Positions 8,200 through 15,892 of a DNA stretch of 34,075 bases are shown piece after piece. Under the pieces are notes generated by a model that did not search any database, was not told where the DNA came from, and saw only the letters and a list, made by a program, of their open reading frames with translations. Source of the stretch: Candidatus Gastranaerophilales bacterium (GTDB lineage Bacteria > Cyanobacteriota > Vampirovibrionia > Gastranaerophilales > Gastranaerophilaceae); the NCBI GenBank assembly GCA_944324245.1, contig CALUVO010000078.1:1-34075 (forward strand). The letters are read 5' to 3'. Every line of letters starts with the position of its first letter. Positions within the stretch are counted from its first letter, which is position 1. A program made the position numbers and the translations under genes.

Positions 8200-9165
8200 A
8201 TGTTTATTTCTAATTCATTTATATCTTGTTATAAACCTTCTGAAATCAAAAATAATTTTGATACAAAAAAAACTGCTTCTCAAGCTATTTCCATTAACAG
8301 AAATAGCAGAGATATTTTTGTCAAACAAAAGAAGCCTGTATCTTTTGGTAATTCACAAAATTTTCATGATAAATATGAATTATTTGCAAAAGATATAGAA
8401 TCTTATGTTTTGAATCACTGTGAGCTGAAAATAAATGATTTGAGAACTATTGTACAAAAGTATTCTCCGGCTACGGATGTTAAAGATTTTAGGCAAATGC
8501 CTGATAAATCTAATGCTACTATTAAATCCCAGGCATATTTTACAAATATGATTAATTTTACAAATTCAGAAGCAATAGCAGAAAATAAAACGATTTTTGT
8601 AAGAATACCTGAGAAAAATAACATAATAAACGCATTAGAATTTCTGGAGGCAATTGAGCATGAATTTACACATATTTTACAGGAAGAATCAAAAGACAGA
8701 ATATCAAAAGTTGATTTTTTGAATAATTATTTAAAAAAAGTGCAGTTGAATTCTAGTTTTATAGATACTGTAAAAACTATGCCAAAAGCTTTTGCAGAAA
8801 TTGAATACAATCTCAATATACCATTGATAAAAGTATTGAAAAAAAATAATGAACTGCCAATACAAATCTATGGAAATCCTGAAGATATTTTAAGAAACAT
8901 GTATTTAAAAGAAACCGGTTTTACTCCAGAAGATTTTATTAAAAAAATTGTTCAATATGTGTATAAAAATATTGAAGCTAATGGCATTAAATTTGATAAA
9001 CAGGCGGTAACGGATTATATTGCACTTCTTGCTGACAAAGAAAAAGAAGCTTACCAGAATTCTTTGGATATGCTAAAGAAATACTGCAATATTAAAGGTT
9101 TATCTGATTTGGATTTAAGAATAAAACTGTATGAAATACTTCAAAAAACCGTAAAAAATATATAA
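8200..9165 (+). CDS. Orphan protein with HEFTH metalloprotease-like motif and SFGN tag
   Basis: The 321-residue protein has an Asn/Ser/Lys-rich N-terminus ending in KPVSFGN (residues 45-51), the tag of other orphans here. The motif AIEHEFTHILQEE carries HExxH at residues 154-158 inside a predicted helix, the usual zinc-binding site of gluzincin and metzincin peptidases. A third zinc ligand is not obvious; FAEIEYNL, about 45 residues later, could supply a Glu. The remainder is helical and Lys-rich. No conventional signal peptide is seen. A zinc peptidase is a reasonable inference, but the family is unknown to me. It is AT-richer than its neighbours. Confidence 0.65.
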   Translation: MFISNSFISCYKPSEIKNNFDTKKTASQAISINRNSRDIFVKQKKPVSFGNSQNFHDKYELFAKDIESYVLNHCELKINDLRTIVQKYSPATDVKDFRQMPDKSNATIKSQAYFTNMINFTNSEAIAENKTIFVRIPEKNNIINALEFLEAIEHEFTHILQEESKDRISKVDFLNNYLKKVQLNSSFIDTVKTMPKAFAEIEYNLNIPLIKVLKKNNELPIQIYGNPEDILRNMYLKETGFTPEDFIKKIVQYVYKNIEANGIKFDKQAVTDYIALLADKEKEAYQNSLDMLKKYCNIKGLSDLDLRIKLYEILQKTVKNI

Positions 9166-9213
9166 TTTGTATAAATTAAACTTTCCGGCAATGAAAAAAT
9201 GATAACCTGCTTC

Positions 9214-9219
9214 TATAAT
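9214..9219 (+). promoter_or_regulatory. -10 box of a possibly leaderless glutaredoxin transcript
   Basis: A perfect TATAAT ends 6 nt before the ATG at 9226, so the transcript would begin at or next to the start codon. No good -35 hexamer stands at 16-18 nt. Confidence 0.4.
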
Positions 9220-9225
9220 ACATTT

Positions 9226-9495
9226 ATGAAAAACGATATAGAAATTTATACACTGCCAGATTGTCCTTTTTGCAAAAAAGCAAAGGAAAAGTTAAAAGAC
9301 AATTATCTTGATTATACTGAATATGATATTTCGAAAAACGAAGAAGAAATACGCAGGCAACTGGCTCAGCTTTTTGAAATTCCTTCAGGTCGCGCTACTG
9401 TGCCTCAAATTACAATTAACGGAAAATATATTGGCGGATATTCTGAACTTAAAGACCTTATAAATTCAGGAAAACTAAATCAGTATTTAAATTAG
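9226..9495 (+). CDS. Glutaredoxin
   Basis: From the ATG at 9226 this gives an 89-residue GrxC-type glutaredoxin, a cytosolic thiol-disulfide oxidoreductase that uses glutathione or an equivalent thiol. The fold order is classic: IEIYTLPDCPFCKKA with the CPFC active site near residue 12, the cis-Pro loop ATVPQITINGKYIGG, and the final SELKDLINSGKL helix. A longer reading from 9199 adds nine residues of poor quality (MITCFYNTF). The shorter start fits the family, and TATAAT immediately upstream suggests a leaderless message. Confidence 0.92.
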   Translation: MKNDIEIYTLPDCPFCKKAKEKLKDNYLDYTEYDISKNEEEIRRQLAQLFEIPSGRATVPQITINGKYIGGYSELKDLINSGKLNQYLN

Positions 9496-9539
9496 CTTTA
9501 AACAGTAGTCAGAAATAGTTGACGATATATAAACGTATT

Positions 9540-9573
9540 GTACGCACCGGCCTGTTCCCGGATGCAGACGAGG
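9540..9573 (+). repeat. Family A dispersed repeat, copy A4 (diverged)
   Basis: It starts GTACGCACCGG and ends GACGAGG with the same 34-nt length as copies A1-A3, and TCAGACA follows after 5 nt. The middle has diverged. It lies in the 209-bp gap before the orphan gene at 9705. Confidence 0.55.
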
Positions 9574-9704
9574 TTGTCTCAGACAAATTATTAAAGATTG
9601 TAAAAAATAAATGAAATTTATAGATATTATCCACAAAATATAGTAGGGTAATTTTATAAGTTTATTTATTGTGTTTATTGTTTAGAAAGAGTGGTAGGTA
9701 GAAA

Positions 9705-10229
9705 ATGAGCGTACAACGTATTTCAAACTTGTTGTCTGCATATAATGTATCTGTTATGCAGCGAGGACAAACAGTTTCAGCAAATGATGGTGAAACCTAT
9801 ACAAACAAACAGGCAATAGCCTCTTCACCTCAAAAACCAGTATCTGTGCCTGCAAATATTGCTCTTGCACAATTTTCAAAAGTAAATTTTGGCGGCAGAT
9901 ACAATTACGGACGGGACGATCTTTCTGCGTATTATGAATATGATGGTCCAAAGCCGCCGCAGATAGAAATCAAAAAATACCAAATATCAAAAGAAGTTGA
10001 TAAATTTATCGAAGAAGAAGATTACCTATCTGCAATTAAAGGTAAAATACAACTTGCATCCATCTGCAAAGAACAAGGCAAAGACAGTGATGCTTATATA
10101 TTGGAAGAAAGTGTAAGGCGTCTTTATAAAGATCTTCCTTTTTACCAGAAAAGTGAGGCAAAAGAGGTAATCAGCGATTACAACTTTGATATGGCTGCAT
10201 ATATAGATGAAGACATAAAAAGATATTAA
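9705..10229 (+). CDS. Orphan soluble protein with VNFGG tag
   Basis: Unrecognised 174-residue protein. Residues 1-59 are low-complexity (Ser, Ala, Gln, Asn) and end in SKVNFGGR (58-65). A short Tyr/Asp/Pro-rich linker follows (YNYGRDDLSAYYEYDG). The last 80 residues form a charged helical domain, EVDKFIEEEDYLSAIKGKIQ onwards, whose helix-turn-helix repeat layout is reminiscent of a single TPR-like pair. A strong terminator at 10252 ends the unit. The purine-rich site GGTAGGTAGAAAATG supports the start. Confidence 0.7.
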   Translation: MSVQRISNLLSAYNVSVMQRGQTVSANDGETYTNKQAIASSPQKPVSVPANIALAQFSKVNFGGRYNYGRDDLSAYYEYDGPKPPQIEIKKYQISKEVDKFIEEEDYLSAIKGKIQLASICKEQGKDSDAYILEESVRRLYKDLPFYQKSEAKEVISDYNFDMAAYIDEDIKRY

Positions 10230-10251
10230 TCAAAAACATATTTAATAACTG

Positions 10252-10281
10252 AAAAATACAGACTTTATGTCTGTATTTTTT
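10252..10281 (+). terminator. Intrinsic terminator
   Basis: A perfect 12-bp stem AAAAATACAGAC (10252-10263)/GTCTGTATTTTT (10269-10280) with loop TTTAT is followed by more T residues. It is a good rho-independent terminator for the orphan gene ending at 10229. Confidence 0.85.
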
Positions 10282-10341
10282 ATGTTTTAGAGTTTTTTGC
10301 ATTAAATTTAAATAGCTAGTGTGTTACAATTTGAATATGTA

Positions 10342-10370
10342 TTGACATAATCAAGTTGCGGATTTATAAT
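10342..10370 (+). promoter_or_regulatory. Perfect consensus sigma-70 promoter
   Basis: TTGACA (10342-10347) and TATAAT (10365-10370) are separated by exactly 17 nt. The predicted start of transcription, about 7 nt after the -10, coincides with the ATG at 10378, so the long form of the gene would be leaderless. Perfect consensus promoters are rare and imply high basal activity or tight repression. Confidence 0.8.
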
Positions 10371-10377
10371 TTAATTA

Positions 10378-11013
10378 ATGAATAAAAATTGCAGTGAAAA
10401 TTTTGAATGTAAAAAAAATGATTGGGGCGGAAAACGCCTGAATGCAGGCAGAAAACGCACCTGTCTGAAGAAAATTCCGTTTAACAGACGGATTAATGAA
10501 AATGTTTTGAATATTTTAAGAGCTTACGCAATCTCACACAATATGACAGAAACAGAAGCTCTGGAAAGTGCAATTTTGCTTCAATCAAACACAGATAAAT
10601 TGAAAGGAAATAAAATCATGAAAATAGCAATTCCTACAGAAAATGACAAATTATGCTCACATTTTGGACATTGTGAATCATTTACTTTTGTAGATGTAAA
10701 CCCTCAAACAAAAGAAATTTTGAATATTGAAAACAAAGTTCCGGAGGAAGGTATCAGCTGTCAGAGTGCAAGCTGGATATCAGAGCAGGGTGCAAATATC
10801 GTACTTGCAGGCGGAATGGGCGGACGTCCGCTGGGTATTTTTGCACAAAACGGTGTACAGGTGGTAGCAGGCTGTCCGGAATTGCCTGTTGAAGAACTTG
10901 TAAAAGAGTATCTGAACTCCACACTTGCAACAGGTGAAAACGCTTGCGGCGGTGAACACAGCCATTGCGGCGGACATCACCACAAACATCACCACTGTCA
11001 TCATCACGGTTAA
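10378..11013 (+). CDS. Ribbon-helix-helix-like DNA-binding domain fused to a NifX/NifB-type domain, His-rich tail
   Basis: The 211-residue frame has two halves. Residues 1-75 contain WGGKRLNAGRK, a basic motif common in small DNA-binding proteins, then RRINENVLNILRAYAISHNMTETEALESAI, which fits a ribbon-helix-helix unit. Residues 81-185 are a dinitrogenase iron-molybdenum cofactor domain (NifX/NafY/NifB C-terminal type): MKIAIPTENDKLCSHFGHCE, then GAGGMGGRP-like VLAGGMGGRPLG and NGVQVVAGC. The tail is Cys/His-rich (HSHCGGHHHKHHHCHHHG), likely metal binding. An internal in-frame ATG at 10618 has AAAGGA 9 nt upstream, so the metal domain may also be made alone. No nitrogenase genes are nearby. 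I infer a metal-responsive regulator or carrier. Confidence 0.8.
   Translation: MNKNCSENFECKKNDWGGKRLNAGRKRTCLKKIPFNRRINENVLNILRAYAISHNMTETEALESAILLQSNTDKLKGNKIMKIAIPTENDKLCSHFGHCESFTFVDVNPQTKEILNIENKVPEEGISCQSASWISEQGANIVLAGGMGGRPLGIFAQNGVQVVAGCPELPVEELVKEYLNSTLATGENACGGEHSHCGGHHHKHHHCHHHG
10603..10620 (+). promoter_or_regulatory. Internal ribosome-binding site and ATG
   Basis: AAAGGA (10603-10608) precedes an in-frame ATG at 10618 that begins the canonical NifX-domain start MKIAIPTEN. The upstream ATG at 10378 has no Shine-Dalgarno site. Both a full-length and a short product are therefore plausible. Confidence 0.55.
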
Positions 11014-11041
11014 TCCTGTGAACAAGTAACATACAATTTTA

Positions 11042-11070
11042 AAAAAGGCGGGTTTATTACCTGCCTTTTT
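11042..11070. terminator. Bidirectional intrinsic terminator
   Basis: AAAAAGGCGGG and CCTGCCTTTTT pair around TTTATTA with one G-T wobble. A-runs on one side and T-runs on the other allow termination on both strands. It sits between the convergent NifX-like and HxlR genes. Confidence 0.85.
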
Positions 11071-11073
11071 ATT

Positions 11074-11430
11074 TTAATGTTTTTCTTTTATTTTTTCTTT
11101 GAGTTCTTTGTATTTTATAAAATCCGTACCCCAGTCAGCCATTGTGTCTATCACCGGCGCCAGAGAATAACCTATATCAGTCAGGCAATACTCTACTCTT
11201 GGCGGAATCTCGGGATATGCTTTTCTTTCTACTATTTCATCATTTTCAAGGTCTCTTAAAGCTGATGTCAATGATTTCTGAGTTGCTCCGGTCATTTTTT
11301 TCAGTTCGCCGAATCTCCTTTTACCGTCCAGCAAATCTCTGATTATAAATATTTTCCACTTATTTGAAAGAAGCTGCAAAACTTCGTTTAGGGCTTTTGG
11401 ATTATGTTTTAATGTGTTTTTATTTTTCAT
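11074..11430 (-). CDS. HxlR-family winged-helix transcriptional regulator
   Basis: This 118-residue regulator has the HxlR/MarR-like winged helix in full: LLSNKWKIFIIRDLLDGKRRFGEL, then GATQKSLTSALRDLENDEIVER as the recognition helix region, then the wing PPRVEYCLTDIGYSLAPVI. HxlR proteins respond to electrophiles, thiols or redox stress and usually control a neighbouring gene. The lone Cys (EYCLT) could be a sensor but is not diagnostic. The start at 11430 is preferred because AAGG lies 8 nt upstream; a TTG-initiated extension to 11451 has no support. The convergent position next to a metal/redox-type gene is suggestive only. Confidence 0.92.
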   Translation of the reverse strand: MKNKNTLKHNPKALNEVLQLLSNKWKIFIIRDLLDGKRRFGELKKMTGATQKSLTSALRDLENDEIVERKAYPEIPPRVEYCLTDIGYSLAPVIDTMADWGTDFIKYKELKEKIKEKH

Positions 11431-11489
11431 ATTGCCGCCTTGTTTGAGCAAACTACCTTCACCGGTTCAATAAATTTCCACAGGTAGTT

Positions 11490-13394
11490 TCATTTGGAAA
11501 CTTTTTTATATAATACCATACTCACAAGTCCTTTTACGGATATTTCGGGTTTATACTCTTTTGCAACAAATTCGCATACTTTTGGCGCATAACCGCAAAA
11601 ATTCTGGCTTGCATAAACTCCGTAGATAAGGTCATTCATGAGAATATAATCAGGCGGATTTTTTTTGAGATTTTCCACAATGCTTTCCTGTCCGAATATC
11701 TCTACATTGACAGGTATGAGATAGTAATAATTGTTGTCGGAATCTCTTTGAGACAGAAAATTTATCATGGCACCTTCCGGAATTGTCAGGATTTTTGCAT
11801 CTTCCGGAGTTTTTTCTCTTATATATTTAATAAGTTCATTTTGAGAAGGGTAAACATCTCTTATTGTTATCAAACCCTGCGGTGTATTTAGTGTGTAATT
11901 ATTTGTTATGACTACTCTGTAAAGGTTGTAAAACAGGCTTGCAGCCATTGCCATAATACAAAAATAAAAAACAGAAGAACACCATGACTGCTTTAAAGCC
12001 TCAGGCATCCTACAGGGAACATATACAATCAAAAATATAATAAAAGGCATAATCAATGCCGCAAGCGTAAACGTACCATAGCAGGTAATAACGATATCAA
12101 ACAAGCCTTTAAAAGAAACACACAGGGCAGACAAAAGCAAAAACAAAAACATTCTGTCTTTGAGTTCTATCTGTGTTATTTTTTCTTTTTTAACGAAAAA
12201 TTGATAACAGTAATATGCAATAAAAATGCCAAGTATTGCAAGACAAGCAAGCCCTATCCAGCAGAATAGGCTGTGATAATATTTTTCCGTAATCGGGAAG
12301 GTTTTTATTACCGTATAAAATGAAATACACAGCGAAAGCAAAACCGCTGCATATTTTAAAAATTTCTGTTTAATATCTAATCTAGTGTCGCAGTTGCCGC
12401 CTCGAGCCTTCGAGCCGTCACTGCTCACCTTTTCAATGTGACGCTCAAAAAATTCGTTCACGTCGCTTTGCTCCTTATCACGAATTTTTCTCGGACAATA
12501 TTTATTAGCCGCATAATTAAAAGCGAACAAAAAGACAAAAGGAATCCACAGTACTTTTACTGCCTTTAAGAACATAAAAAATACCATTTTTACAATCTGC
12601 GGATTGAAATAAAGTCCGTACGCGTAATAAAAATATGTTGTAGCAGGAGCATTGACCAGTTTTTTTATCAAAACAGCCGCATTCAAAAAGTCATTCAATC
12701 CCGCACCCTGAAACATCAATATTCCAAAAGATATAACAGGAAAAGCAAAAAACGCACAGACAGTATACAGATATTTTTTCCAATCTTTTTTGAGCCAAAA
12801 AGGAAGCATTAAAAACAAAAAGCAAAAATACGGCAAATCTTCAATCTTGTTTGCAAAAGAAAATCCTGCAAACAGAAATGCCAGCACAAGGTTTTTTGTT
12901 TTTCTCTCTTTTATATACAAAAGCGCACAAAACAATGAAAGCAAAAACCCTGACAGTGCATAAACAGCATTGTAAGAATATGTAAAAATAAAATTAAAAA
13001 AACTTCTTGCATATACACAGACAAACATCACAAGCCCTGTTACGGCAAGTGATGTCTTTTTGTCCGCAAAAAGTTTTACCGTATAAAAAACGGTAAATAA
13101 TATTACAAGCGAATTTATAAATCCGGCAAAGTATAGTGTATTAAGATTTATGCCGAATAAAAAATATAATACGGCGTTTATTTGATACCCCAAAGGCCCG
13201 TAAACATTAAAGATGTCTTTGTATAAAACCTGCCCTTTTAATACCTGCCATGGCAGATACGCTTCTCTGCTCACGTCTACAAGATAGACATCCTGTTTGC
13301 CGTAAAAAAGAAAAAATAAAACTGCCGATACGGCAAAAATCAGGAGTAATTCCGCAAGGCAGTACTTTTTTGCAAAATTTATAAACTTTTCCAT
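11490..13394 (-). CDS. GT-C-type membrane glycosyltransferase with repeat-encoded insert
   Basis: A 634-residue protein with a dozen or so membrane helices. The first periplasmic loop carries VDVSREAYLPWQVLKGQVLYKDIFNVYGPLGY, where an acidic residue early in loop 1 is typical of GT-C/PMT-like enzymes that use polyprenyl-phosphate sugars. The soluble C-terminal part (ITIRDVYPSQNELIKYIREKTPEDAKI onwards) is also typical. Residues about 302-340 break the membrane pattern with a hydrophilic stretch (DKEQSDVNEFFERHIEKV, then SSDGSKARGGNCDTRLD). Its DNA matches the intergenic family B repeat, so a repeat appears to have been inserted in frame. The gene is divergent from the GT2 transferase at 13458, a likely pathway partner. 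Confidence 0.82.
   Translation of the reverse strand: MEKFINFAKKYCLAELLLIFAVSAVLFFLFYGKQDVYLVDVSREAYLPWQVLKGQVLYKDIFNVYGPLGYQINAVLYFLFGINLNTLYFAGFINSLVILFTVFYTVKLFADKKTSLAVTGLVMFVCVYARSFFNFIFTYSYNAVYALSGFLLSLFCALLYIKERKTKNLVLAFLFAGFSFANKIEDLPYFCFLFLMLPFWLKKDWKKYLYTVCAFFAFPVISFGILMFQGAGLNDFLNAAVLIKKLVNAPATTYFYYAYGLYFNPQIVKMVFFMFLKAVKVLWIPFVFLFAFNYAANKYCPRKIRDKEQSDVNEFFERHIEKVSSDGSKARGGNCDTRLDIKQKFLKYAAVLLSLCISFYTVIKTFPITEKYYHSLFCWIGLACLAILGIFIAYYCYQFFVKKEKITQIELKDRMFLFLLLSALCVSFKGLFDIVITCYGTFTLAALIMPFIIFLIVYVPCRMPEALKQSWCSSVFYFCIMAMAASLFYNLYRVVITNNYTLNTPQGLITIRDVYPSQNELIKYIREKTPEDAKILTIPEGAMINFLSQRDSDNNYYYLIPVNVEIFGQESIVENLKKNPPDYILMNDLIYGVYASQNFCGYAPKVCEFVAKEYKPEISVKGLVSMVLYKKVSK
12375..12490 (-). 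repeat. Family B palindromic repeat inside a coding sequence, copy B1
   Basis: Read on the minus strand, two blocks match the intergenic copy at 30.8 kb exactly: 25 nt (12408-12432) and 23 nt (12375-12397), separated by only 10 nt. The 5' part has its own inverted repeat, AATTCGT...ACGAATT, and a GTCAC/GTGAC pair. The reading frame stays open through it, much as Rickettsia palindromic elements do in their host genes. The outer boundary near 12490 is approximate. Confidence 0.75.
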
Positions 13395-13399
13395 AAAAA

Positions 13400-13428
13400 T
13401 TGTGTTCTCCCTCTCTTTTGATTATACT
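13400..13428 (+). promoter_or_regulatory. Candidate promoter for the GT2 gene
   Basis: TTGTGT (13400-13405) and TATACT (13423-13428) are spaced by 17 nt, 29 nt before the GT2 start. It overlaps the upstream region of the divergent GT-C gene. Confidence 0.5.
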
Positions 13429-13457
13429 ATGAACAGTAACACGGGGGATAGAGAAGT

Positions 13458-14246
13458 ATGATTAACAATAAAAAAGTAGTAGTTATAATGCCTGCATACA
13501 ATGCGGAAAAAACACTCGAGCAGACATATAATGAACTTTATAAAGATATAGTGGATGAAATTATTCTTGTAGATGACAATTCTTCCGATAAGACAAAAGA
13601 AGTTGCTAAAAAACTCGGAATAACAACCATTGTCCATGACAAAAACAAAGGATACGGCGGAAATCAAAAAACCTGCTATACTGCGGCTTTAAAGACAAAT
13701 GCGGATATAGTGATTATGGTGCATCCGGATTATCAATACACCCCCAAACTCGTTCCGGCAATGGCTGCAATGCTTGCCTTTGATGAGTATGATGCATGTA
13801 TTGCTTCAAGATTTATAGGCAAAGGAGCACTGGAAGGCGGTATGCCTTTATATAAATTTGTTGCAAACAAATTTCTTACTTTTTTCCAGAATATTACAAT
13901 GGGTGAAAGATTAACCGAATATCATACGGGTTTTCGAGCTTTTACGAGAGAAGTACTGGAAAAATGCCCGCTCAAAGACTGTGATGATGATTTTGTATTT
14001 GACAATGAAATGCTTGCTCTTATTTTTTACAAAGGCTACACAATAGGACAGATAAGCTGTCCGACAAAATACTTCCCTGATGCATCTTCGATAAACTTTA
14101 TGAGAAGCTGCAAATACGGTATCGGGGTGCTAAAAACAAGTATTTTATATGCGCTTGCAAAATCCGGTATTTATAAATCGAAAATATTTAAAAATGATGC
14201 AAAAACACTGGATAAAAATGAAGAACTGCCTTATTTTAAAGGATAA
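13458..14246 (+). CDS. Family 2 glycosyltransferase (polyprenyl-phosphate sugar synthase-like)
   Basis: This 262-residue GT-A enzyme resembles dolichol-phosphate-mannose synthase-like GT2 proteins. The donor site is seen as VVVIMPAYNAEKTLEQTY, DEIILVDDNSSDKT with the nucleotide-binding Asp pair, and IVIMVHPDYQYTPKLVPAMA where HPD takes the DXD position. GFRAFTREVLEKCP and the DNEMLALIF segment follow. It would load a sugar onto a polyprenyl phosphate on the cytoplasmic face, making the donor that a GT-C enzyme such as the divergent 11490-13394 product uses. The last 30 residues are cytosolic and Lys-rich; no membrane helices are obvious. The DUF2142 gene follows after 6 nt. Confidence 0.88.
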   Translation: MINNKKVVVIMPAYNAEKTLEQTYNELYKDIVDEIILVDDNSSDKTKEVAKKLGITTIVHDKNKGYGGNQKTCYTAALKTNADIVIMVHPDYQYTPKLVPAMAAMLAFDEYDACIASRFIGKGALEGGMPLYKFVANKFLTFFQNITMGERLTEYHTGFRAFTREVLEKCPLKDCDDDFVFDNEMLALIFYKGYTIGQISCPTKYFPDASSINFMRSCKYGIGVLKTSILYALAKSGIYKSKIFKNDAKTLDKNEELPYFKG

Positions 14247-14252
14247 ACTACG

Positions 14253-15686
14253 GTGCTTTTAAAGAAATTATTAAAACCTGAAAATATTTTTCTTATTCTT
14301 GCTGTTTTCTGGGGCGTAATACTCATTTTTATAAATCCGCCTTTTCAAAGTTTTGATGAGCCGGAGCACTTTTACAAAATTTATGCTTTTACGGACGGTA
14401 CATTAAATTTTAAAAAGATAACTTCAATCACGGACGGAACACTTATTTTTGATGAGCCAAAAACATTTGCGGCACAAATTATTCCCGTAAGTATTGTAAG
14501 AATAATTGTGGAGTCAAAAAAACTTAATCCGTATTTTGACATAAATAAAACAGTCTATCCGGCACAAAAAATTACACCTAAAACCGTAGCAGAGCAGGCT
14601 AAATACCCTTTAGACAAAAAATTTCTTACGATTACCGTACATATGATACCTTCTTATACAATTGTCTCATATCTTCCGCATACTGTTACACTCGCTGCTT
14701 TGAAAGCTTTTAATACCCCGCCTGTTTATATGATGTTTATGCTCAGGTTATGTTCTTTGTTTTTGTACACGGCTTTAATATATGCTGCAATAAAAATTGC
14801 TCCGGTGAAAAAATATGTCTTTACCCTTATAGCCGTTGCACCGCTGCCTGTATATCTCGGTGCTACGATAAATACGGACCACCTTGTTATAGGGTTGGGC
14901 TTTCTACTTATTGCTTATTTTTTAAAACTTCTTTATAAAGATGATGAAGAAAAAATTAAAACAAAAGAACTCTTTTTGTTTTTTGTATTGATATTTTTAA
15001 TATGTGTGTGCAAATTCACCTATCTGCCGATGGTTTTTCTCTTGCTTGCAATTCCGGAAGAAAAATTTGAAACCGCTTGTGTAAAAATAAAAGCTTTTAT
15101 AACAATGTTTTTGTTTTGCACAGGCTGGATAACAGGTTTTTTAATATACAATATAAATATTTTTAAAGGAACTTTTTCTTATTACAACCGCAGTGCTTTT
15201 GAATCAATTATAAGCATATTCCAGAACCCTCTGGATTACATTTTGTGCTTAATAAAAACAATAGTTTTATACTTTAATCAGTATGCACCCCGTATACTTT
15301 CAGACTTTGGCTGCTCCGATACAAATGTTTCCGGTTTTGTAATAACGGGATATTTTGTACTTCTCATTCTTTCTGCACTGTTTTTAAATAAGCAGCAAAA
15401 ATCTTTTTCACTAAAACAAAAATATATATTCATTTTTATAATTTTATCTGTACTGGTTTTGATTTTGACTGCAAATTATTTAATTTTCAGCTACAAACCC
15501 CAGGGGCTGATAGAAGGGTTTAAAGGAAGATATCTGCTTCCTGTTTTGCCGTTATTTTTATTTTTGTTTGACAACCGCAGGCTGAAACCTCTAAAAATAA
15601 ATCTTTTTACTGTCACTATAGTGTATTCTCTGATATTTATGCTGTGTTTTATTTTTACACTCATAAACAGATATTATCTAATATAG
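14253..15686 (+). CDS. DUF2142-family multi-pass membrane protein
   Basis: The 477-residue protein has about 11-12 hydrophobic helices. It opens with a family-typical first loop, INPPFQSFDEPEHFYKIYAF, in which the FDEPEH acidic cluster sits at the outer face after the first helix as in other DUF2142 proteins. These are found in surface-polysaccharide loci and are thought to be GT-C-like, though the reaction is not established. The start is GTG at 14253 with AAAGGA ending 10 nt upstream, only 6 nt after the GT2 stop. The two are almost certainly co-translated. Confidence 0.85.
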   Translation: MLLKKLLKPENIFLILAVFWGVILIFINPPFQSFDEPEHFYKIYAFTDGTLNFKKITSITDGTLIFDEPKTFAAQIIPVSIVRIIVESKKLNPYFDINKTVYPAQKITPKTVAEQAKYPLDKKFLTITVHMIPSYTIVSYLPHTVTLAALKAFNTPPVYMMFMLRLCSLFLYTALIYAAIKIAPVKKYVFTLIAVAPLPVYLGATINTDHLVIGLGFLLIAYFLKLLYKDDEEKIKTKELFLFFVLIFLICVCKFTYLPMVFLLLAIPEEKFETACVKIKAFITMFLFCTGWITGFLIYNINIFKGTFSYYNRSAFESIISIFQNPLDYILCLIKTIVLYFNQYAPRILSDFGCSDTNVSGFVITGYFVLLILSALFLNKQQKSFSLKQKYIFIFIILSVLVLILTANYLIFSYKPQGLIEGFKGRYLLPVLPLFLFLFDNRRLKPLKINLFTVTIVYSLIFMLCFIFTLINRYYLI

Positions 15687-15697
15687 TACCGCAGCCG

Positions 15698-15726
15698 GCA
15701 ACAACTGCGAGACTAGACTAGATTAA
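15698..15726 (+). repeat. Family B tail fragment, copy B4
   Basis: Only the tail of family B is present, reading CAACTGCGAGACTAGACTAG then ATT. It lies 12 nt after the DUF2142 stop. The pattern CTGCGA-N-ACTAGA-TAGATT is shared with 12375-12397 and 30881-30905. Confidence 0.55.
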
Positions 15727-15809
15727 AATAATGGCAAATGATGGATTTAGAGCTTTAAGTCAAAAAAATAACAATTGATTAAGCTATGTAACGTTGTCAG
15801 AAACCTTGT

Positions 15810-15838
15810 TTGACCTGTGTTTTCTTTTGATTTACCAT
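15810..15838 (+). promoter_or_regulatory. Candidate metK promoter
   Basis: TTGACC (15810-15815) and TACCAT (15833-15838) are 17 nt apart. Transcription would begin near 15845, giving a leader of about 48 nt. Confidence 0.5.
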
Positions 15839-15892
15839 GTTCACAATCCCGGAGAGTCACCCGGGTAGAATTATGAAAGGGAACATAACAAA
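15837..15892 (+). promoter_or_regulatory. Structured metK leader
   Basis: An outer pair ATGTTC (15837-15842)/GAACAT (15881-15886) encloses a hairpin CCCGG (15848-15852)/CCGGG (15861-15865) with loop AGAGTCAC. The likely ribosome-binding site GAAAGGG lies just inside the 3' arm. The layout would suit translational control of a SAM-synthesis gene, but it does not match any SAM riboswitch class I can recall. Confidence 0.4.

Noticed and set aside
15837..15892. Known SAM or glutamine riboswitch
   Set aside because: The GTTCA/GGGAAC ends recall the glnA motif, but its conserved CGGAAGUAGG part is absent, and the leader has no SAM-I core.
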